Positions 54,110-63,121 of a DNA stretch of 64,000 nt are shown piece after piece. The stretch spans positions 124,001 through 188,000 of the forward strand of contig NZ_JACHXS010000011.1 in assembly GCF_014192225.1 (NCBI RefSeq). Reading direction: 5' to 3'. Below the pieces are notes generated by a model. The model saw only the letters and a list, made by a program, of their open reading frames with translations. It was not told the origin of the DNA and did no database searches. The position numbers were made by a program, and so were the translations under genes. Source of the stretch: Pseudoduganella umbonata. Lineage in GTDB: Bacteria; Pseudomonadota; Gammaproteobacteria; Burkholderiales; Burkholderiaceae_D. Every line of letters begins with the position of its first letter. Position 1 is the first letter of the stretch.

Positions 54110-54409
54110 GTAATAAATCCTTGGCGTGTTTCGCAACCCGCTATTTTAATGGATTTGGCGGGCTTTCACCCGACAATCCAGCGGGTCGCCGAATGCTGCG
54201 GATTTCCCACGGAACAAGCTGTCATGCTTATCTGAAAACCAACAAAACCATAGGCAACATCGACAGTACTGGCTATCATCGGGCCGGTAGCCCGTGCGGT
54301 GGAGCGTTTGTTGCTTCCTGTACATGCTGCCGAAGACAACAGTCGTGCGCCCACTGCCAGAGTGGCGGGGTAGCATGGAAACACAGGATCGACTTGTCGA
54401 TAAGGCATT
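54110..54409. other. divergent intergenic region, no gene seen
   Basis: This 300-base stretch between ribBA and the large signalling gene must hold both promoters. No FMN riboswitch core was found on either strand. Only a short CCCGC...GCGGG dyad near 54141 stands out. Confidence 0.5.
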
Positions 54410-57400
54410 ATGTCCACCATTCTGATCGTCGATGATCGCCCCACCAACCGCGACTACCTGCTGACACTGCTCGGTTTTACCCAGCATACCGTGTACGAAG
54501 CCATGGACGGCGCCCAAGCGCTGGAACTGTGCCACCTCTACCGCCCGGACCTGGTGATCACCGACATCCTGATGCCGACGATGGATGGCTACGAGTTCAC
54601 CCAGCGCCTGCGCGCGGCGCCGGACCTGGATGGCACGCCGGTCATCTTTTTCTCCGCCACCTATTCGCTGCCGGAACTGCGAACCATGGGCGCGGCGTGC
54701 GGCGTACGCACCGTGCTGCACAAGCCCGCCGAGCCGCAGGCGATCCTGGACGCCGTGAACCTGGAGCTGGGACTGGACGAAGCGTACCTGAAGTTGCCCG
54801 GCGAAGTCGCCCGCGCGGCCACGCCGCCGGCCGCGGCGTATTTCAGTTCGCCACCGGCCGCACCCGCGGCGGCACCGCAAGACACGGTGCAGCGGATGGC
54901 GGCGCTGCACGATCTGTCGTTGCGCCTGAACGGCGAACGCGATGCCGGCGCGATGGCGCACCGCTTCTGCACGGCCGCCGGCGCGATCCTGCATGCCGAC
55001 ATCGTGGTCCTGTGCCTGCTGGACGCGCGTGAAAGCAGCGTCCAGCACGTGGAGGCGATCGGCATCGACGCGGCGCTGGTGCAGCCCGTGCTGGTTGAAC
55101 GCGGCGCCTTCCCCGGCTCGATGATGGACGGCCACGACGTGCTGCGCCGCTGCCGCGCCGACGGCGACATGCCGGCGCTGCCGGGCGGCCATCCGGAAGT
55201 GGCCAACCTGCTGGGCCTTGCCGTGCGCGACCAGTTCCACCTGTACGGCTGGCTGTATGCGGCGAACCGCCGCGCCGCACCCTGCTTCGACGATGCCGAC
55301 GAACAGTTCATCCGCATGCTGAGCGCGCAGCTGGCGGTCGCCTATGAAAACATGAACCTGTACGAAGTGGTGCAGCGTCACGCGGCGCAATTGCAGATGG
55401 AAGCTTCGGCGCGGCGCAGCGCGGACGCGGCGCTGCGCGCCAGCGAGGCGCGCTACCGCGCGATGACGCAGTCGGCGCCGGATGCGATCATCGGCACCGA
55501 CCAGGACGAACGCGTGCTGCACTTCAACCGCGCCGCCGAGGCTATGTTCGGCTACAAGGAACAGGAAATGCTGGGCAAGCCGATCACGCTGCTGATCTCG
55601 GAGCGCTCGCTGCCCGAGCACCGCGAGCGCGTGCAGCGCTACCGCAAGAGCCGCGAGCGTTCGTACAGCACCCGCATCGTCGAGCTGACGCTCAAGCGCA
55701 AGGATGGCGAGGAATTCACCGCCGAACTGGCGCTGTCGGCGGTGAGCGTCGACGGCGAGGCGATCTTCACCAGCATCCTGCGCGACATCACCGCGCGCCG
55801 CGCGCTCGAGGAGCGCCTGCGCTTGTCGGCCCAGGTTTTCGACAGCACGCAGGACAGCATCACGATGACGGATGCCCAGGGCCGCATCATCGGCGTCAAC
55901 CCCGCGTTCGAGCAGACCACCGGCTATACCGAGCGGGAGGTGATGGGCCAGAATCCGCGGCTGCTGCGCTCCGGCCGGCATGACAGCGCGTTCTATCGCG
56001 CCATGTGGCACAGCCTGGAAACCCAGAGCCAGTGGGCCGGCGAGATCTGGAACCGCCGCAAGAACGGCCAGGTCTATCCGGAACGGCTGCGCATCAATGC
56101 CGTGCGCGACCAGCGCGAACAGGTAGTGGCCTACGTGTCCGTATCGAGCGACATCAGCGCGCTGAAGGAAGCGCACACGCAGCTCGACTTCATCAGCAAC
56201 CACGATCCGCTCACGCTGCTGCCGAACCGGAACCTGCTGAACGACCGCCTGCAGCTGGCGCTGACGGCGGCGCAGCACGGCGGCAACGAGGTGGCATTGC
56301 TGCTGTTCGACATCGACCGGCTGCAGCGCGTCAATGACGCCCTCGGCCATCCCGCCGGCGACGCGCTGCTGCAGGAAATCGCCCGGCGCGTGGCCGGCAT
56401 CGTGCCGCCGGGCGATACGCTGGCGCACCTGGGCGCGGACGAATTCGCGCTGGTGCTGACGCGCTACCAGAACGTCGACGACATCATCGTCATCGTGCGC
56501 AAGCTGATGGAACAGGTGGCCCAGCCGGTGCAGCTGGCGGGCCAGGACCTGTACGTGACGGCATCGGTCGGCATCAGCGTCTACCCGCGCGACGGCGCCA
56601 CGCCGGGCGCGCTGCTGACGGGCGCCGACGTCGCGCTGTCCCATGTCAAGGAGGCCGGCCGCAACAACTTCCACTTCTACACGGGCGAAATGAATGCCCA
56701 CGCGCTGCGCTGGATGTCGCTCGAGGTGCACCTGCGCCACGCCGTCGAGCGCAACGAACTGCGCCTGTACTTCCAGCCGCAGGTATCGCTGGCGGACGGC
56801 CGCGTGACCGGCGTCGAGGCGCTGCTGCGCTGGCAAAGCGCGGAACTGGGCATGATCCCGCCCGGCGACTTCATCCCGCTGGCGGAGGACAGCGGCCTGA
56901 TCCTCGACATCGGCACCTGGGTCATCGAGGAAGCCTGTCGGCAGATGAAGGCATGGCATGCGAAGGGCCTGCCGCCCATGACGGTGGCGGTCAACGTGTC
57001 GGCGCGCCAGTTCGCCACGGGCACCGTGCCGGCCGTGGTCCGCAAGGCGCTGAGAGATAACGGCGTGGCGCCCCGCTGGCTGGAAGTGGAGCTGACGGAA
57101 AGCGTGATGATGCACGACAGCGATCACACGCAGATGCAGCTGAACGAGCTGGCGGCGATGGGCGTCTCCATATCGCTCGACGATTTCGGCACCGGCTACT
57201 CGTCGCTGGGCTACCTGTCGCGCTTCCGGCTCGACAAGCTGAAGATCGACCAGACCTTCGTCAAGAACATCACGACCGATCCGCGCAGCGCCGCCATCGC
57301 ACGCGCCACCACGGCGCTGGCGCATGGCCTGAACCTGATCGTCGTGGCCGAGGGGGTCGAGACGGAAGGCCAGCTGGCATTCCTGCGCGACATGGGCTGC

Positions 57401-57910
57401 GACAAGATCCAGGGCTATCTGTTCAGCCGCCCGCTGCCGGTGGACGAGCTGTCCGTGCTGCTGCTTGAACAGCGCATGCTGGCAGTCGTGGCGGTGCCGC
57501 CGTCGGTCACCCGCACGCTGCTGCTGGTCGACGACGAACCGGGCGTGCTGCACGCGCTGGAACGGGCATTCCGGCGCGAAGGCTACCAGGTGCTGCTGGC
57601 CAGCAGCGGACGCCAGGGGCTCGAGCTGCTGGCCAGCAACGACGTGCAGGTGGTGCTGTCGGACCAGCGCATGCCGCACATGGACGGCACGGAATTCCTG
57701 GCGCGGGCGCGCGAGCTGTATCCGCACACGGTGCGGATGATCCTGTCGGGCTACGCGGACCTGACCAGCATCCAGCAGGCCATCAACCGCGGCGCGATCT
57801 ACAAATTCCTCAGCAAACCCTGGGACGACGGCGAGCTGCGCGCGGCGGTGCGCGAGGCGTTCGAACTGGCGCAGCCGCGGCGCCCGGCACTGATCGCCAG
57901 CGAGCGCTGA
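54410..57910 (+). CDS. REC-GAF-PAS-PAS-GGDEF(degenerate)-EAL-REC protein
   Basis: 1166 residues, cytoplasmic. Order: receiver 1 (1-125, ITDILMPTMDG), GAF-like (about 165-320), PAS 1 (about 345-465), PAS 2 (about 470-590), GGDEF (about 595-750) with LGADEF replacing GGDEF, EAL (about 765-1015) with GVEALLRW, DDFGTGYSSL and EGVET intact, and receiver 2 (about 1040-1160) of the RpfG-like type (LLVDDEPGVLHALERAF, LSDQRMPHMDG, FLSKPWDD). It is expected to degrade c-di-GMP under the control of two phospho-inputs. No kinase is adjacent. Confidence 0.93.
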   Translation: MSTILIVDDRPTNRDYLLTLLGFTQHTVYEAMDGAQALELCHLYRPDLVITDILMPTMDGYEFTQRLRAAPDLDGTPVIFFSATYSLPELRTMGAACGVRTVLHKPAEPQAILDAVNLELGLDEAYLKLPGEVARAATPPAAAYFSSPPAAPAAAPQDTVQRMAALHDLSLRLNGERDAGAMAHRFCTAAGAILHADIVVLCLLDARESSVQHVEAIGIDAALVQPVLVERGAFPGSMMDGHDVLRRCRADGDMPALPGGHPEVANLLGLAVRDQFHLYGWLYAANRRAAPCFDDADEQFIRMLSAQLAVAYENMNLYEVVQRHAAQLQMEASARRSADAALRASEARYRAMTQSAPDAIIGTDQDERVLHFNRAAEAMFGYKEQEMLGKPITLLISERSLPEHRERVQRYRKSRERSYSTRIVELTLKRKDGEEFTAELALSAVSVDGEAIFTSILRDITARRALEERLRLSAQVFDSTQDSITMTDAQGRIIGVNPAFEQTTGYTEREVMGQNPRLLRSGRHDSAFYRAMWHSLETQSQWAGEIWNRRKNGQVYPERLRINAVRDQREQVVAYVSVSSDISALKEAHTQLDFISNHDPLTLLPNRNLLNDRLQLALTAAQHGGNEVALLLFDIDRLQRVNDALGHPAGDALLQEIARRVAGIVPPGDTLAHLGADEFALVLTRYQNVDDIIVIVRKLMEQVAQPVQLAGQDLYVTASVGISVYPRDGATPGALLTGADVALSHVKEAGRNNFHFYTGEMNAHALRWMSLEVHLRHAVERNELRLYFQPQVSLADGRVTGVEALLRWQSAELGMIPPGDFIPLAEDSGLILDIGTWVIEEACRQMKAWHAKGLPPMTVAVNVSARQFATGTVPAVVRKALRDNGVAPRWLEVELTESVMMHDSDHTQMQLNELAAMGVSISLDDFGTGYSSLGYLSRFRLDKLKIDQTFVKNITTDPRSAAIARATTALAHGLNLIVVAEGVETEGQLAFLRDMGCDKIQGYLFSRPLPVDELSVLLLEQRMLAVVAVPPSVTRTLLLVDDEPGVLHALERAFRREGYQVLLASSGRQGLELLASNDVQVVLSDQRMPHMDGTEFLARARELYPHTVRMILSGYADLTSIQQAINRGAIYKFLSKPWDDGELRAAVREAFELAQPRRPALIASER

Positions 57911-58065
57911 CCGGACGCTCGCCCGCGCCGGCGGCGGCGCCACCGATAACCTGCGCGCGCGCTGCGATCACAATTGCAAAGGCTCCGCCACGGCATGCCC
58001 ACGCGTCGGGGGTTTTCGGGTAAATTCCGCTGGATGAGCGTTTCCTTTCAACTTACCGGAATGTT

Positions 58066-58935
58066 ATGACACCGCAAAACCTGTGGCCGCTGGGCGCCGA
58101 ACTGGGCGAAGGCCCGGTCTGGATTCCCGAACAAAACCGCCTGTATTTCGTCAACCTGGTCGGCAACACGCTGCACGCGCTCGATGCCGACGGCAAGCGC
58201 CACGCCTGGCCACTGCCGGACTACGTGTGCTGGCTGATCCCCCGCAAGGATGGCGACGGTTACATGGCCGGCCTGCGCGACGGCATCGTGCGCCTGTGGC
58301 TGGAGCCCGAGCCGCGATTCGAGTACCTGCACCGGCTGCCGGACGCCGATACCGGCATCCGCCTGAACGATGCCAAGGCCGACGCCGCCGGCCGCATCTG
58401 GGCCGGGTCGATGAATGCGCGCGACGTGAGCCGCGCGGACGGCAAGCTGTTCCGGCTGGACCCGGACGGCAGCCTGCATGTGGCACTGCCCGAATACCAC
58501 ATCTGCAATGGCCCCACATTCAGCCTGGACGGGCGCACGATGTACCACAACGACAGCTTCCTGAACCGCACCTACGCATACCCGGTAAGAGCGGACGGCA
58601 GCCTGGGCACGCCGCACCTGTGGCGCCAGTTCGGCGACGGCGAAGGCTCGCCGGACGGCATGACGGTGGACAGCGAGGACTGCGTGTGGATCGCCCAGTG
58701 GGGCGGCGCGCGCGTATGCCGCTACAGCCCGGGCGGCGACCTGCTGGCGACGATCCCGATGCCGGTCACGCAGCCATCGTCCGTGGCATTCGGCGGTGCC
58801 GACCTGAAGACGCTGTACATCACCAGCGCGTGGCAGGGCTTCGATGCGGCGCAGCGCGGCGCCGATCCGCTGGCCGGAGCGCTGTTCTCGGTGCGGACCG
58901 AGGTTGCCGGCGTGCCGGCCGCTCGCTTCGGCTGA
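58066..58935 (+). CDS. SMP-30/gluconolactonase family protein
   Basis: 289-residue six-bladed propeller. Metal ligands are visible: Glu in LGEGPVW (about residue 15), Asn in NGPTFS, and Asp in GSPDGMTVDSEDCVW. Members hydrolyse sugar lactones, but the sugar here is unknown. No signal peptide is present, so it is cytoplasmic. It stands alone, with an ordinary 155-base upstream gap. Confidence 0.9.
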   Translation: MTPQNLWPLGAELGEGPVWIPEQNRLYFVNLVGNTLHALDADGKRHAWPLPDYVCWLIPRKDGDGYMAGLRDGIVRLWLEPEPRFEYLHRLPDADTGIRLNDAKADAAGRIWAGSMNARDVSRADGKLFRLDPDGSLHVALPEYHICNGPTFSLDGRTMYHNDSFLNRTYAYPVRADGSLGTPHLWRQFGDGEGSPDGMTVDSEDCVWIAQWGGARVCRYSPGGDLLATIPMPVTQPSSVAFGGADLKTLYITSAWQGFDAAQRGADPLAGALFSVRTEVAGVPAARFG

Positions 58936-59049
58936 GCGAAGGGGGCCGGCACCTTCGGCCGGCCCCTCTCCCGCAAGCGGGACGCCGGACGCCGCCTGCT
59001 GGCATAAGATACGTGGGCTTCACCAACCAACCCTGTTGAGGAGATCACG

Positions 59050-59472
59050 ATGAAGACGAACGGTTCGGCAGTCTGGTCCGGCGGCATCAAGGATGGCAAG
59101 GGCGCCATCAGCAGCCAGAGCGGCGCACTGAAGGAATATCCATACGGCTTCGCCAGCCGTTTCGAAGGCAAGCCCGGTACCAATCCGGAGGAACTGATCG
59201 GCGCCGCGCACGCCGGCTGCTTCACGATGGCGCTGTCGCTGATCCTTGGCGAGGCGGGCCTGACCGCCGAGAAGATGGAAACGAAAGCCGACGTCACGCT
59301 GGAAAAGCAGGAGGAAGGCTTTGCCATCACCGCCGTGCACCTGACGCTGCAGGCGAAGATACCCGGCGCCGACGAGGCGAAGTTCCAGGAGCTGGCCGCC
59401 AAGGCAAAAGCCGGCTGCCCGGTATCGAAATTGCTGAAGGCGGACATCACGCTGGACGCCACGCTGCTGTAA
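59050..59472 (+). CDS. OsmC-family peroxiredoxin-like protein
   Basis: 140 residues. The two catalytic cysteines are in AAHAGCFTMALS (about residue 57) and AGCPVSKLL (about 124), with LLxAAHA context typical of OsmC rather than Ohr. It reduces organic peroxides in the cytoplasm. It is preceded by a GAGGAGAT site. Confidence 0.93.
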   Translation: MKTNGSAVWSGGIKDGKGAISSQSGALKEYPYGFASRFEGKPGTNPEELIGAAHAGCFTMALSLILGEAGLTAEKMETKADVTLEKQEEGFAITAVHLTLQAKIPGADEAKFQELAAKAKAGCPVSKLLKADITLDATLL

Positions 59473-59522
59473 CGCCGCAGTAACGCGCAGTTAGCCCGCG
59501 GTTAACCCTTCACCCGCAGTTG

Positions 59523-61289
59523 CTACTCTCCCGCCGGCGGCGCTCCGCCCTCGGCGGGCGCCAGCCTGGACAGCCGCTCCGAGCGCTCGACGCCGATATG
59601 CAAGCCGGCCGCACTTTCCGGCATGCCGGCCGCGCCAAGGGCGAAATGGGCCAGCTGCAGGCCCGATTCCACCGTTTCCGAGATCACCCCGGCGGCTCCC
59701 GCGTCCTTCAGCAGGCGGGCATGCTTTTCATCGCGCGCCCGTGCAAAGACCGGGATCGACGGGTACTGGCGCCGCAGGGCGTGCGTCGCCTGCAGGGCCG
59801 CCTTCGGATCGTCCATCGTCAGCACCACCCCGGCCGACCGGCCCACGCCGAGGCGCGCCATCATGTCCGGCATCGACGCGTCGCCCGAAAACACGTTCGA
59901 CGCGCCTTCCCTGCCAGCCGCCGCGAGCTGGTGGTCGCGCTCCACCGCCACGTGCGCGATGCCCTGCCGCGCCAGCACGTCCGCCACCAGCCGCCCCACC
60001 CTGCCGTAGCCGCCGATGATGATGTGGCCCGCGCGGGGAGCGGCTTGCGTCCCCTCCGGGTCCGGTTCGGACGGGGCGGCGCCACCGGCGTGCCGCCCCA
60101 TGCGCTTGATACGCTCCAAGCGCTCGCCCAGCGCGGCGGCGGCGGGCGCCACCAGCATGCTGGCCGTGACCAGCATCAGCATGAACTGGCCGGTCGCGCC
60201 GGCCAGCAACCCCGCGCCGACCGCGTAGCCGAGGATGATGAAGGCAAATTCGCCGCCCTGCCCCATCAGCAGGCCGGCGCGCACGGCCCGGCGCCAACCC
60301 AGCCGGCGCAGCACCAGCGCGACGACTCCGCCCTTGACCGCCAGCAGGCCGATCACCGATAGCGGCAGCAGCAGCGGATACTGCGCAACGATGCGCAGGT
60401 CCAGCTCCATGCCGACCGCCATGAAGAAAATGCCCATCAACAGGCCGCGGAACGGCTCGACGATGATCTCGACTTCGTACTGGAATTCGGTATCGGCCAG
60501 CAGCAGCCCGGCCAGCAGCGCACCCAGCGCCATCGACAGGCCGGCCGCCGCGGTGACCGCCGCCACGCCCAGCGTCAGCAGCAGGATCAGCGCCACGAAG
60601 ACCTCGGGCTGGCGCTGCACGGCAAAGGCGGCGAACAGGGGGCGCGCCAGGCGCCGGCCAGCCACGTAGACCAGGGCGATCGTGGCCGCGGCCTTGGCCA
60701 CCGCGAGCAGCAGGGCCCACCCCAGCGCGGCGCCGCTGTTGCCGGCCAGGCCTTCGACGAGGATCAGCACCGGCACCACGGCCAGGTCCTGCAGCATCAG
60801 GATGCCGAAGCAGGCCTGCCCCAGCGGCGTGCCCAGCGCGCCGCCGCGGCTCAGCAGCTGCATGACGACGGCCGTGGACGACATCGCCAGCGTGACGCCG
60901 ATCGTCAGCGCCGGCGCGGCGGGGTTGCCGAAGGCGAAAGCGATCGCGCCGATCGCGGCCGCGGTTAGTACCAGTTGCAGCACGCCGCTGCCGAACACGT
61001 CGCGCCGCAGTGCCCAGATCCGGGCCGGCGACAGCTCCAGGCCGATCATGAACATCAGGAACAGGATGCCCAGCTCGCCGAACATCCTGACGTCTTCGAC
61101 GTCGTGGAACGTGATGTCGGCCAGCCATGGCAGGTCGCCGGCCCAGGTGCCCAGGCCATGGGGGCCGAAGCACAGGCCCACCAGCAGGAAGCCCGGCATC
61201 TGGTTGATGCGCAGCCGCTGCAGCAAGGGGATGGCCAGTCCCGCCAGCAGCAGGAACAGCAGGGCTTCGCGAAGATCGGAGACGGTCAT
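59523..61289 (-). CDS. CPA2-family cation:proton antiporter (KefB/C-like)
   Basis: 588 residues. The N-terminal 380 form about twelve membrane helices with family motifs (LLFLMFMIGLELSPARIW, GVTLAMSSTAVVMQLL, FVALILLLTLG). A cytoplasmic RCK/TrkA-N domain follows (IIIGGYGRVGRLVADVLARQG, about 430 on), binding NAD(H)-type ligands to gate transport. Likely K+ or Na+/H+ exchange; glutathione gating of KefC type is not provable here. Start MTVSDLREAL is chosen over one twelve codons earlier. Confidence 0.93.
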   Translation of the reverse strand: MTVSDLREALLFLLLAGLAIPLLQRLRINQMPGFLLVGLCFGPHGLGTWAGDLPWLADITFHDVEDVRMFGELGILFLMFMIGLELSPARIWALRRDVFGSGVLQLVLTAAAIGAIAFAFGNPAAPALTIGVTLAMSSTAVVMQLLSRGGALGTPLGQACFGILMLQDLAVVPVLILVEGLAGNSGAALGWALLLAVAKAAATIALVYVAGRRLARPLFAAFAVQRQPEVFVALILLLTLGVAAVTAAAGLSMALGALLAGLLLADTEFQYEVEIIVEPFRGLLMGIFFMAVGMELDLRIVAQYPLLLPLSVIGLLAVKGGVVALVLRRLGWRRAVRAGLLMGQGGEFAFIILGYAVGAGLLAGATGQFMLMLVTASMLVAPAAAALGERLERIKRMGRHAGGAAPSEPDPEGTQAAPRAGHIIIGGYGRVGRLVADVLARQGIAHVAVERDHQLAAAGREGASNVFSGDASMPDMMARLGVGRSAGVVLTMDDPKAALQATHALRRQYPSIPVFARARDEKHARLLKDAGAAGVISETVESGLQLAHFALGAAGMPESAAGLHIGVERSERLSRLAPAEGGAPPAGE

Positions 61290-61372
61290 GGTGCGAGTGT
61301 ATTTCAACCGGCGGCGGCGCGGCATACAATCGTGCCTTCGCCCGCCCGGGTAAAGAACAGAAAGGAAGCTTC

Positions 61373-63121
61373 ATGCGACACGCCGGCCGCCTCGCCACCC
61401 TGACCGCCCTGCTGCTATGCAGTGCGATCGCCACCGCCGCTCCCGCCTGGGTCGCCAAAAGCGACGCCTATTCCCAGCCCGTGCTGCAGGACGCCGGCAA
61501 GTACCAGCCCGAGAACGCCTCGTCGCTGGGCAGCGAGGAGTTCGATACCGCGGTGGCCGACTTCAAGCCGCGCGACTACGAACGCGAACTGGCCGATACC
61601 GAGAAGCGCCTGGCATCGCTGCGGCGCCAGCGCGCGGCCGAACAGGACCCGAAGGTGCGCCAGGACCTGGATATCCTGATCGATTCGCGCGAAAAGAAAA
61701 TCGCCACGATGAAGCTGGAACACCGCTACCTGCTGAACTACGTGAACGTGGCGGAACTGGTGTACGGCGGCCTGCAGGCACTGCTCGACCCGCGCAACAA
61801 GCCGGAGCGCCAGAAGGCCGCGCTGGTGCGCCTGAAGCGCTACGTCGGCGGTGAACAGGGTACCGCGCCACTGGCCACGCTGGTGCGCCAGCGCAGCGAG
61901 GAACGGCTCGCGAACCGGCAACTGATCGGCCCTTACGTGGCGGAGATCGAGGATGGCCTGGCCAACAACGCCACCTATCTCGCCGGCATCGCCGACCTGT
62001 TCAAGGAGGCCAAGCTGACCGGCTGGGAAGCCGATTTCGAGACGCTGAAAAAGCAGGTCAGCGCCTATGACGACTGGACCCGCAAGGCGATCATGCCGCG
62101 CGCCCGCAAGGAAGTGCGGCTCCCCGCCGCGCTGTACATCGACCAGCTCGTCAACGTCGGTGTCGACATCACGCCCGAACAGATGATCGAGCGCGCCAGC
62201 TTCGACTTCCAGGAAGTGCGCGACCAGATGCAGGTGGTCGCCGCTACGATCGCCGCGCAGCGCAAGCTGCCTTCCAGCGACTACCGCGACGTGATCCGCG
62301 AGCTGAAGAAAGCGTCGCTCCCGGCGGACGGACTGCTGCCTTACTACCGCAAGCGGGTGCAGGATATCGAGGACATCATCCGCAAGCACGATATCGTGAC
62401 CCTGCCCCAGCGCGCGCCGAACATCCGCACCGCCACGGAAGCCGAGGCGGCTTCCATCCCGGCGCCGTTCATGAGCCCGCCCCGCCTGATCGGCAACACG
62501 GGCGAGTACGGCGAATTCGTCATTCCGCTGTCGAATCCGAAATCGAAGGGCAAGATGGACGACTTCGACTACGAGGCCATGGCGTGGACACTGTCCGCGC
62601 ACGAGGCGCGCCCCGGCCACGAACTGCAGTTCGCGTCGATGGTGGAACAGGGCATGTCGATCGCGCGAGCCAACTTCGCCTTCAACAGCACCAACGTGGA
62701 GGGCTGGGGCCTGTACTCGGAAGCGCTGATGCTGCCTTACATGCCGCCGGAGGGCCAGCTGGTGTCGCTGAAGATGCGCATGCTGCGGATGGCGCGCGCG
62801 ATGCTCGATCCGATGATCAACCTGGGGCGCATGACACCCGCCGAAGCAAAGGCCTTCCTGATGCGGGAGGTGGTGCTGTCCGAACCGTTCGCGCAGTCCG
62901 AGGTGGACCGCTACTCGTACCGCACGCCGGGCCAGGCCACTTCGTACTACTACGGCTACGTGAAGCTGCGCGCCTTGCGGACGCTGGCCGAGATCGAGCT
63001 GGGCGACAAGTTCCGGCAGAAGGAGTTCAACGACTTCGTGATCGCCCAGGGCATCCTGCCGCCGGACTTGCTGCAGGCGGCCGTGCTGCAGGAATTCATT
63101 GCGCCGCGGAAGGCGCGCTGA
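61373..63121 (+). CDS. DUF885 family exported metallo-hydrolase
   Basis: 582 residues with a signal peptide (1-23, ending ATAA). The DUF885 C-terminal core has SAHEARPGHELQ, the HExxPGH-type zinc motif, and NVEGWGLYSEALM, which supplies the third ligand. Such proteins are carboxypeptidase-like, but few substrates are known. The last 26 bases overlap the convergent next gene. Confidence 0.9.
   Translation: MRHAGRLATLTALLLCSAIATAAPAWVAKSDAYSQPVLQDAGKYQPENASSLGSEEFDTAVADFKPRDYERELADTEKRLASLRRQRAAEQDPKVRQDLDILIDSREKKIATMKLEHRYLLNYVNVAELVYGGLQALLDPRNKPERQKAALVRLKRYVGGEQGTAPLATLVRQRSEERLANRQLIGPYVAEIEDGLANNATYLAGIADLFKEAKLTGWEADFETLKKQVSAYDDWTRKAIMPRARKEVRLPAALYIDQLVNVGVDITPEQMIERASFDFQEVRDQMQVVAATIAAQRKLPSSDYRDVIRELKKASLPADGLLPYYRKRVQDIEDIIRKHDIVTLPQRAPNIRTATEAEAASIPAPFMSPPRLIGNTGEYGEFVIPLSNPKSKGKMDDFDYEAMAWTLSAHEARPGHELQFASMVEQGMSIARANFAFNSTNVEGWGLYSEALMLPYMPPEGQLVSLKMRMLRMARAMLDPMINLGRMTPAEAKAFLMREVVLSEPFAQSEVDRYSYRTPGQATSYYYGYVKLRALRTLAEIELGDKFRQKEFNDFVIAQGILPPDLLQAAVLQEFIAPRKAR

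Noticed and set aside
54110..54409. FMN riboswitch before ribBA
   Set aside because: The conserved core segments of that riboswitch were looked for on both strands and not found.
54146..57943. 1265-codon open frame antisense to the REC-GAF-PAS-EAL gene
   Set aside because: A high-GC shadow of a clearly conserved multidomain gene; its product has no domain logic.
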